A DNA stretch of 8,809 bases from Chloroflexota bacterium. Lineage in GTDB: Bacteria; Chloroflexota; Anaerolineae; Aggregatilineales; UBA2796. The notes beneath the pieces are model-generated. The model made no database searches. It was not told the origin of the DNA and saw nothing but the letters and a program-made list of their open reading frames with translations. Made by a program: the position numbers and the translations under genes. The stretch's first letter is position 1. Each line of letters begins with the position of its first letter. The stretch spans positions 1 to 8,809 of the forward strand of contig JAGHYP010000108.1 in the NCBI GenBank assembly GCA_017743585.1. The letters are read 5' to 3'. Below are positions 1 through 5,789 of this stretch, piece by piece.

Positions 1-19
1 AGATGTGTATAAGAGACAG
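1..19 (+). other. Tn5/Nextera mosaic-end adapter (library artefact)
   Basis: The first 19 bases, AGATGTGTATAAGAGACAG, are exactly the Tn5 mosaic end used in Nextera tagmentation libraries. They are not genomic. Reading frames that begin here with the peptide MYKRQ are artefacts. Genomic sequence starts at base 20, inside the minus-strand DinG-like gene, which is therefore cut off at its 3' end. Confidence 0.97.
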
Positions 20-2113
20 GAAGATCAGCGTGCGGCGCGCTTGCGTCTCATCGCGCGGCTGAACGTAAGTGAGCGTCTCAGCGGGCAAGGCGAGGCGCTC
101 GCGCAGGTAGCTGAAATCATTGCCGACTCGCAACGCCGCCCCGCTGATGATCGCCGTCTCCAAGTTGCGCAAAAAATGCATCTGCAGCAGCGCGGCCGGC
201 TGCAATGGCGCGCTGTGCAACGTCAGGCGCTTGGTGCGAGGGTCGGCGCTCAGCTCTATCCAAAAAACCTGCTCAGCGCGCCCGCTGTTCAGGCAGGCGT
301 CCAAAAATTCGTGCGATCGCTGCAGCATGTACGCCACGCCTTCTGTCCTAAAAACGAGCAGACGCGCCAGCGCGTATTTCTGGTGGTAGATCAGCAATTG
401 CTTTGCTAGGCGCGTCAGCGCGCTGGCAAGCGCCTCAGTGAACTGACTCAGGATGCTCCACGCAGAGCGCACTTGCCCGAAGGCGGGCTTGTTGCGCATG
501 TCATCGGTCAGGCGGAGAGTGAGCGCGTACTCGCTCGGCTGTGCATCAGCAGTTGCTTCTAGGAACGCCTGAAGCGCGCGGAAGAGATTCTCAAGGTGAT
601 AAGGCGCTTGCGCGGCGGCATCCGCGAGGTTGCTGCAGAAATCCGTCAAGCTTGCCTCAGATTTGGGCGGCAATTTGCCCCTCGCCTCGGCCAAGATATC
701 GCCGAGCAGGCCGCGCTGCACATCGCTGATCTCAGCCAGCTGGCGTCTCAGCCGCGCCGAGTCGAGCCGCACGTGCTGGCTCTCAGTGGCAAGGTCTTCC
801 AGTAAGTTGGCTTCATCGACGATCAAGCGCTTGAACGGCGGCAAGAGCGGATCGCGCCCCTGAATTTCAGCCGCCAATGTGCCATGCTCAGCGATGATCA
901 GATGCGCCTCAGCCGCCAATTGCCGGTCGCGATGCATCGGGCACGCGCCGCGCATTTGACTCTGGCAGCGCTCGGCGGTGCAATGCTCAGCTTCGGCGTT
1001 CAGCTGCGACCAAGCGGCGTGCTCGCCGCTGCCGCGAATGGACGGCTGTTGCGCGCGTTCGGCGCCGCCTTCCGCCAGCCAGATCAGCGTCTTCGCCAAG
1101 AGACGCAGCTCTTCGACGCTCTGCACGCCTTGCCGACGGAGCGTCTGCAGGCGCGCAGGACATAGATACTCGGCGCGCCTGTGTAAAAATTGGACGCGCA
1201 GCGCAGGATAATACGCCTGCAGACGCGGCAAGTCGCGCTCGCGCAGGCGTCGCTCCAGCGCTTGGCTCCCGTAAGCGATCAGCACAGGCTCAGCGTGTTG
1301 CATCGCCCAGCGCGCTGCTAGCTCAAGGTAAGGCGGCGGCGCCGAGGCGGCAGCAGCGCTCTCGTACATCAAAAATTGCGCCGCCTCGAAGCTCTGCACG
1401 AGCGAGTCGGCAGGGGCTGCCAAAGGCGGCGGCAAATCGGCGAGCGCCACGCGCGGCGCTTGCTCGGGCGCGGCGCGAAAAGCGCCGTCAAGCGGATCGG
1501 CGGGCTGCTCAGAAGCGGCGCAGCGCTCGTCAAGCGCCGCCTCGAAAGGCAACGCGCCATGCCAAGCTAACGGCGCTGAGAGCTGCGCGATCTCGCGCAC
1601 CAGAGCAAGCGGCAGGGCGAGCAATTTTCCCCACAGCGCGTAATAAAGCCTGCCGCTGGCGATTGCATCGGTCAGCGCGCGATGATACTCGCCCTCAGGC
1701 GCGATGTTGAAGGCCTGCATCAGCGCGCTCAATGTGTAGCGCTCAGCGCTCGGCAACAGGACAGAGGCGAGCTCGTATGTATCAGCGACTTTGTGCGCCG
1801 TGAAGAGCTTCTGCTTATGCAAGAAGCTCAGGTCGAACGCGATGCTATGACCGATCAGGACTGAGTCGCCGACGAAAGCCTGCAGCGCAGGCAGCACTTG
1901 CGCAAGGCGCGGCGCGCCGATCAAATCCTCGTTGCGGATGCCAGTGATATCCGTGACGCGCGATGGGATGGTCACGTCAGGATTGACCAACGTGCTGTAG
2001 GTCTCCAAGAGGACGCCGTCGCGGAATTTGGCCGCGCCAATCTCGATGATGTGCGAGTCGGCAGGGTCGAGTCCCGTCGTCTCCAGGTCAAGGGCGACCA
2101 AGATACCGCGCAT
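20..2113 (-). CDS. dinG: DinG-like 3'-5' exonuclease with degraded helicase domain (3' end missing)
   Basis: This frame is open from ATG at 2113 to the adapter, giving 698 residues with no stop, so the C-terminal helicase lobe lies outside the window. Residues 1-160 are a DEDDh exonuclease of the DNA polymerase III epsilon type: D9 and E11 in DLETTG, D94 in HSIAFD, and H144/D149 in HRALTD. From about residue 240 the sequence follows the XPD/DinG helicase fold, with four cysteines (C318, C378, C383, C391) spaced like the DinG iron-sulfur ligands. The ATPase motifs are altered: the Walker A position reads ESAAAASAPP (about 251-260) with no GxGKT, the DEAH box is DEAN (433-436), and the SAT motif is SGAAL (657-661). 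The family acts on single-stranded DNA or RNA in repair. Staphylococcus aureus DinG is a known case of a fused exonuclease with no helicase activity, although that protein still hydrolyses ATP. I infer an active exonuclease with a regulatory or structural pseudo-helicase domain. The start is supported by the immediate exonuclease motif, a weak GGTGAG ribosome site and a good upstream promoter. Confidence 0.85.
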
Positions 2114-2169
2114 GGCGGCTCACCACTTCTAGCCGAGCGAAGGCGCGTCACAACTCGAATGCGGCGCGC

Positions 2170-2198
2170 AGTATAGCATGAAGCGGAGCACAGGGCAA
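2170..2198 (-). promoter_or_regulatory. Sigma70-type promoter of the dinG-like gene
   Basis: On the minus strand a -35 element TTGCCC (2198-2193) is followed by a 17-base spacer and the -10 element TATACT (2175-2170). The -10 is preceded by TGC, giving an extended -10 (TGnTATACT). Transcription would start near 2163, leaving a leader of about 50 bases before the ATG at 2113. The match is good, but it rests on consensus only. Confidence 0.6.
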
Positions 2199-2237
2199 AC
2201 TGGCAGAGCGCCTGATGCGTTTTGCGCGCGCTCGCGG

Positions 2238-2243
2238 TACAAT
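2238..2243 (+). promoter_or_regulatory. Candidate -10 element for the 2286 gene
   Basis: TACAAT is a one-mismatch -10 hexamer 43 bases before the ATG at 2286. No convincing -35 lies at the proper distance (ATGCGT at 2215-2220 with a 17-base spacer). The promoter is therefore weak or activator-dependent. It lies divergent to the dinG-like promoter, and the two share the stretch 2170-2243. Confidence 0.4.
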
Positions 2244-2270
2244 CTAAGCGCCGCAATGCGCTAGCACGTT

Positions 2271-2278
2271 GAGGGTGA
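2271..2278 (+). promoter_or_regulatory. Ribosome binding site of the 2286 gene
   Basis: GAGGGTGA sits seven bases before the ATG at 2286 and closely resembles the complement of the 16S 3' end (AGGAGGTGA). It supports that ATG as the true start and the small reading frame as a real gene. Confidence 0.65.
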
Positions 2279-2285
2279 TTCAGCC

Positions 2286-2630
2286 ATGCCTTCGACTCAA
2301 GGGCAGATTGCCGCACGGCGCGATGCCAAAGTGCGCCAGACGCTTGGCGAATTGGCGCCTATCTGGTTGGTCCACGAGGAATTCCGCCCGCGCGAGGATG
2401 CAATCGTCTTCAACCTCGTCTACAACGACCCATCATACGGCTGGATGAATCGGCGCTTTAAGTACGATGGCTTCAACGACGTGCTGTATCACATGGGCTG
2501 GCGGTTGCTCAGCGAGGCGGAGCAGCTGGAGATCGTAGAGAAAGAGCCGTATATTGACGGCGAGGTGGCAGTGCATGTGAAAAATGCGCCGCAGTATCGC
2601 GCCAGCAGCAATGCGCCTGTGCCGCGCTAA
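2286..2630 (+). CDS. Small conserved-looking hypothetical protein (114 aa)
   Basis: I do not recognise this protein. It has a strong ribosome site (GAGGGTGA, 7-base spacing) and an upstream -10 candidate. It is the only plus-strand gene between minus-strand genes, and it opposes no long competing frame. The 114-residue product has a charged N-terminus, then an aromatic core between about residues 35 and 75 (NDPSYGWMNRRFKYDGFNDV followed by LYHMGW). An acidic stretch follows, and the last 20 residues are probably disordered, rich in Ala, Ser and Pro. There is no signal peptide, membrane segment or metal-binding cysteine cluster, so it is probably a soluble cytoplasmic protein. It is divergent from the dinG-like gene, and its stop codon overlaps that of the convergent prmC. 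No function is proposed. Confidence 0.75.
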   Translation: MPSTQGQIAARRDAKVRQTLGELAPIWLVHEEFRPREDAIVFNLVYNDPSYGWMNRRFKYDGFNDVLYHMGWRLLSEAEQLEIVEKEPYIDGEVAVHVKNAPQYRASSNAPVPR

Positions 2631-3494
2631 AGCGAAACGTACAACACGCGATCTAAGCCCGCTAAATCCTTGCGCACGCTGACCTGCGCCATTCGCCCGA
2701 AGACCGCCTGCGCAGCAGCGCGCGCCGCCTTGCCTTGATCGGCGCCGATCTCCAGCAGTAACAAGCCCGGCTTCGCCATGCGGCTCGGCGCTTGCGCCAG
2801 CAACCGCCGAATCAGCGCCAAGCCATCGCTGCCGCCATCGAGCGCGATAGCCGGCTCAAACTTGGCGACTTCCAGCACGTCCAGCTCGGCTGTGGCGATG
2901 TATGGCAAGTTCGCGCAGATCACATCGAACCGACCGCCAATGCCTGAGAGCAAGTCGCATTGGACGTAGCGCACGTTCGGCAGGTCGCGCCCGTTCAGCT
3001 GCGCCACTCGCAAGGCCGCCGCTGAGATATCAGTCGCTAGAATGCGCGCCCTCGGCAGCTGACCCGCCAAGGCGATGGCGATCGCGCCGCTACCTGTGCC
3101 GACGTCCACAAGGCGCAAGGTGGGATCGGATTGCCTGCCGTGCGCTCGTATCCACGCCAAAGCGCACTCGACGATCAGCTCGGTCTCCGGGCGCGGAATC
3201 AGCACGTGCGGATTGACTATCAGCTCGCGATCAAAAAAACGCGCGGCGACCCAGAATGTAAGCAATAGGCATGCCGCTGGCGCGCAGCGCGATCAGCTCA
3301 GCGTACGCGGCGACCTGATCGGCGCTGAGCGGCATCTCATCATGCGCGATCAGCTGCTCGCGGCGTTGATTCAGCAGATGGGCTAGGATTAGCTGTGCAT
3401 CAAGGCGCGGCGAGCCGCTGTGACCCATCAGCTGCGCTGTGGCGGCTTGGAGCGCGGCGCGGACAGTGCGCGCTCCCCTCAGCTCACTCACCAT
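2627..3494 (-). CDS. prmC: Release factor glutamine methyltransferase PrmC, interrupted by a one-base shift
   Basis: PrmC (HemK) methylates the glutamine of the GGQ motif in release factors RF1 and RF2, using S-adenosylmethionine, and so speeds peptide release. The first segment, ATG at 3494 to TGA at 3231-3233 (87 residues), is the N-terminal helical substrate-binding domain and ends in AYILGRRAFF. The rest lies in another frame and continues as DRELIV. Skipping one T in the T7 run joins the two into 288 residues, a normal PrmC length. In the joined protein I see IPRPETE (about 99-105), SAM motif I DVGTGSG (130-136), D155 as the likely ribose-binding acidic residue, and NLPY (195-198) in place of the usual NPPY. 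The gene overlaps the prfA stop (TGATG), implying one transcript and coupled translation. It may be a programmed frameshift, a sequence error or a recent inactivation. The second part has only a poor TTG start (3265) of its own, so separate translation of the two halves looks less likely. Confidence 0.88.
3231..3239 (-). other. T7 slippery run with in-frame TGA inside prmC
   Basis: On the coding strand the sequence reads GCG TTT TTT TGA TCG. The zero frame stops at TGA (3233-3231). A +1 slip of tRNA-Phe from TTT to the overlapping TTT gives GCG TTT TTT GAT CGC, which restores the PrmC frame. Transcript slippage to six U residues would have the same effect. The run of seven is the longest A/T homopolymer I noticed in the window; other Phe-Phe pairs nearby use five or six T. 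No clear Shine-Dalgarno-like stimulator lies just upstream. Confidence 0.6.
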
Positions 3495-4594
3495 CAGCCG
3501 CTTCGACCGTCAGCCGCCTTGACGGTTTGCGCGCCCATGCCGAGCTTTTCCGCTTGCTCGCGCGTGGCGAGCTCGTCAATGAGCTCGTCGAGCTCGCCGT
3601 CCAGGAAGGCGGCCAAGTTATACATGGTCTTGCCGATTCGGTGATCAGTGACGCGGTTCTGCGGGAAGTTGTAAGTGCGAATCTTCTCGCTGCGCTCGCC
3701 GCTGCCAACTTGGCTGCGCCGCACTGCATCTTGCTCTCGGCGCTGACGCTCGACCTCCATCTCGTACAGCCGCGCGCGCAGGATGTTCATCGCCTTGATG
3801 CGATTTTGCAGCTGCCTGCGCTCATCTTGCACGTCCACCACGATGCCTGTTGGGATATGCGTCAAGCGCACCGCTGAGTCGGTCGTGTTCACTGATTGCC
3901 CGCCTGCGCCTTGCGAGCGCCGCACTTCGAAGATGATATCTTTGGGATCGATATGCACCTCCACTTCGTCCATCTCGGCGAGCACGGCAACAGTGGCAGT
4001 GGACGTATGAATGCGCCCTTGACTCTCTGTGATAGGCACGCGCTGCACGCGATGCACGCCCGACTCATACTTCAAGCGCGAGAACGCGCCGCGCCCTCGC
4101 ACGAAGAGCGTGACCATGCTGTAGCCGCCAATGCCCGACTCATTGGCGCTCACGATCTCAGTTTCCCAGCCTTTGCTCTCGGCGTAGCGCATGTACATCC
4201 GCAGCAAGTCCGCCGCGAATAGGCCCGCTTCCTCGCCGCCGGCGCCCGCCCGAATCTCGAGGATCACGTTCTTCTCGTCGCGCGGGTCTTTGGGCAGCAG
4301 CAAGCGCTTCAGCTCAGCTTCAAGCCGCTCCAGTTGCGCGTCAAGGCTTGCTATCTCCTCGCGCGCCATGGCGCGCAGCTCGGGATCGCGCTCAGACTCA
4401 AGCAGCAGCTGCGCGTCAGCGCGTTGTCGCTTTGCGCGCTGATACTGCTGGTAGGTCTCTACAATCGGCTGCAATTCAGCGCGCTCTTGGGCGAGCGCCG
4501 CCACTTTGCTGTAATCGCTCAGGATCGCGTTATCGGCCAGCGCGCGCTCGATCTCTCGATAGCGCGCTTCAATGCCATCTAGCTCATCGAACAT
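3494..4594 (-). CDS. prfA: Peptide chain release factor 1
   Basis: RF1 recognises UAA and UAG on the ribosome and triggers hydrolysis of the peptidyl-tRNA ester. The 366-residue product from ATG at 4594 fits the usual length of about 355-365. An N-terminal coiled-coil-like region (about 1-100) is followed by the conserved IRAGAGGEEA segment, the stop-codon-reading tripeptide P187-I188-T189 within QRVPITESQGRIHTS, and the catalytic G231-G232-Q233 in SQGAGGQSVN. The PxT tripeptide marks RF1; RF2 has SPF. An in-frame GTG at 4642 would add 16 residues (LRSLCYQPS and so on), but it has no ribosome site and the extension is unlike the family, so the ATG is preferred. The ribosome site before this ATG is also poor. 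The epimerase stop lies 69 bases upstream and prmC starts in the prfA stop codon, so a shared transcript is likely. Confidence 0.97.
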   Translation of the reverse strand: MFDELDGIEARYREIERALADNAILSDYSKVAALAQERAELQPIVETYQQYQRAKRQRADAQLLLESERDPELRAMAREEIASLDAQLERLEAELKRLLLPKDPRDEKNVILEIRAGAGGEEAGLFAADLLRMYMRYAESKGWETEIVSANESGIGGYSMVTLFVRGRGAFSRLKYESGVHRVQRVPITESQGRIHTSTATVAVLAEMDEVEVHIDPKDIIFEVRRSQGAGGQSVNTTDSAVRLTHIPTGIVVDVQDERRQLQNRIKAMNILRARLYEMEVERQRREQDAVRRSQVGSGERSEKIRTYNFPQNRVTDHRIGKTMYNLAAFLDGELDELIDELATREQAEKLGMGAQTVKAADGRSG

Positions 4595-4663
4595 CCGCTT
4601 ATCCGCTGCAGGGGAAGGTTGATAGCAAAGTGATCGTAGCACGCTTTCGGCATGGCGGCACGG

Positions 4664-5728
4664 CTAAGCTTGTTCAACGCGCGCGCGCCACGCCAAGTAA
4701 ATCTCCTCGAAGATCATATCGAGCGTCTTGGTGATGTTCCACTCTGGGTAATGCGCGCGCGCTTTGCTCAGGTCGGAAATGTAGCAGATGTGATCGCCCG
4801 CGCGCGGCTGATCCACGTATTCGTAGCGCATCGGCTTGCCGCTGAGCGCCTCGATGTATTTGAACGCCTCTAGGATCGAGATCGCGTTGGCGCGCCCGCC
4901 GCCCAAGTTATAGACCTCTGCCACGCGCGGCGATTCGTAAAACATCTCGATGAAGCGCGCTACATCGTAGCTGTGAATGTTATCGCGCACCTGCTTGCCC
5001 TTGTAACCGTAAATCCGATACACGCCGCCTGTCACGTTCACTTTGATCAGATAGCTCAGGAAGCCGTGCAACTCCACGCCTGCGTGATTCGGCCCGGTCA
5101 GGCAGCCGCCGCGCAGGCAGCACGTGCGCATGCCGAAGTAGCGCCCGTACTCTTGCACCATGATATCGGCAGCCAATTTCGAGGCGCCGAAGATTGAGTG
5201 CTTCGATTGGTCAATCCGCATCTCCTCGCGGATGCCGTTGTAATCCTCAGGGCGCGCGTAGTCCCAGCGCGTCTCAAGCTCGACGAGCGGCAATTCATTC
5301 GGCGCGTCGCCGTAGACTTTGTTGGTGGAAAGGTAGACGAAGACCGTCTCAGGCGAGTACAAGCGCGTCGCTTCCAGCAAGTTGAGCGTGCCGACCGCGT
5401 TCACGTCGAAGTCATCGAACGGGCGCTTCGCCGCCAGATCGTGCGAGGGCTGCGCCGCCGCATGGACGAGCAGATCAGGGCGCAGCGTCTGAACCATCTC
5501 CAGCACCAAGCGCCGATCGCGAATATCCACCTCGTGGTGCGTGAAATTGCGGCAAGTGCTGAGCAAGCGCCGCTGATTCCAGCGCGTGTCACCGCTGCTG
5601 CCGAAAAAATCGGCGCGCATGTTGTTATCTATGCCATGCACTTCCCAGCCTAGCGCGTCGAAGTACGTCACCACTTCCGAGCCGATCAAGCCGTTAGAGC
5701 CGGTCACCAGCAATTTGCGCTTGCTCAC
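4664..5728 (-). CDS. NAD-dependent epimerase/dehydratase, CDP-paratose 2-epimerase (TyvE)-like
   Basis: This is a 354-residue extended short-chain dehydrogenase/reductase of the nucleotide-sugar epimerase class, expected in the cytoplasm for making surface or cell-wall sugars. The N-terminal Rossmann motif is TGSNGLIG (9-16). HAAAQPS, the segment NAVGTLNLLEA and STNKVYGD (134-141) are typical of the CDP-tyvelose/paratose epimerase branch. The usual YxxxK catalytic pair appears as F180-GAS-K184, with Phe instead of Tyr. Later landmarks are RGGCLTGPNHAGVELHGFL, GKQVRDNIHS and YNLGGG. The start is GTG at 5728, with GAGGGGG ten bases upstream. The PLD-helicase gene ends 61 bases upstream and prfA begins 69 bases downstream. 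No other sugar genes are seen, so the substrate is open; the family call is firmer than the reaction. Confidence 0.88.
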   Translation of the reverse strand: MSKRKLLVTGSNGLIGSEVVTYFDALGWEVHGIDNNMRADFFGSSGDTRWNQRRLLSTCRNFTHHEVDIRDRRLVLEMVQTLRPDLLVHAAAQPSHDLAAKRPFDDFDVNAVGTLNLLEATRLYSPETVFVYLSTNKVYGDAPNELPLVELETRWDYARPEDYNGIREEMRIDQSKHSIFGASKLAADIMVQEYGRYFGMRTCCLRGGCLTGPNHAGVELHGFLSYLIKVNVTGGVYRIYGYKGKQVRDNIHSYDVARFIEMFYESPRVAEVYNLGGGRANAISILEAFKYIEALSGKPMRYEYVDQPRAGDHICYISDLSKARAHYPEWNITKTLDMIFEEIYLAWRARVEQA

Positions 5729-5789
5729 CTCAGAAACGCCCCCTCGCGATGACCCTTATCTGCCTATCTGCTGTGTTGGATGCACAGTA

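Noticed and set aside
312..319. GCGATCGC, resembling the cyanobacterial HIP1 octamer
   Set aside because: Only two copies were seen (another near 3078), far below HIP1 density, and the genes give no other cyanobacterial sign.
5..409. 134-residue plus-strand frame starting MYKRQ
   Set aside because: Its start codon lies in the adapter, and it runs antisense to the well-supported exonuclease-DinG frame.
1972..2316. 114-residue minus-strand frame across the intergenic region
   Set aside because: It overlaps the exonuclease start, both promoter candidates and the start of the 2286 gene, and its protein is low-complexity Arg/Ser/Ala.
4595..4642. GTG start extending prfA by 16 residues
   Set aside because: It has no ribosome site and the extension is unlike RF1, while ATG at 4594 gives the family length.
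5771..5787. CTGTG/CACAG hairpin between the helicase and epimerase genes
   Set aside because: The stem has only five pairs with a seven-base loop and no T run on either strand, so it is not a convincing terminator.
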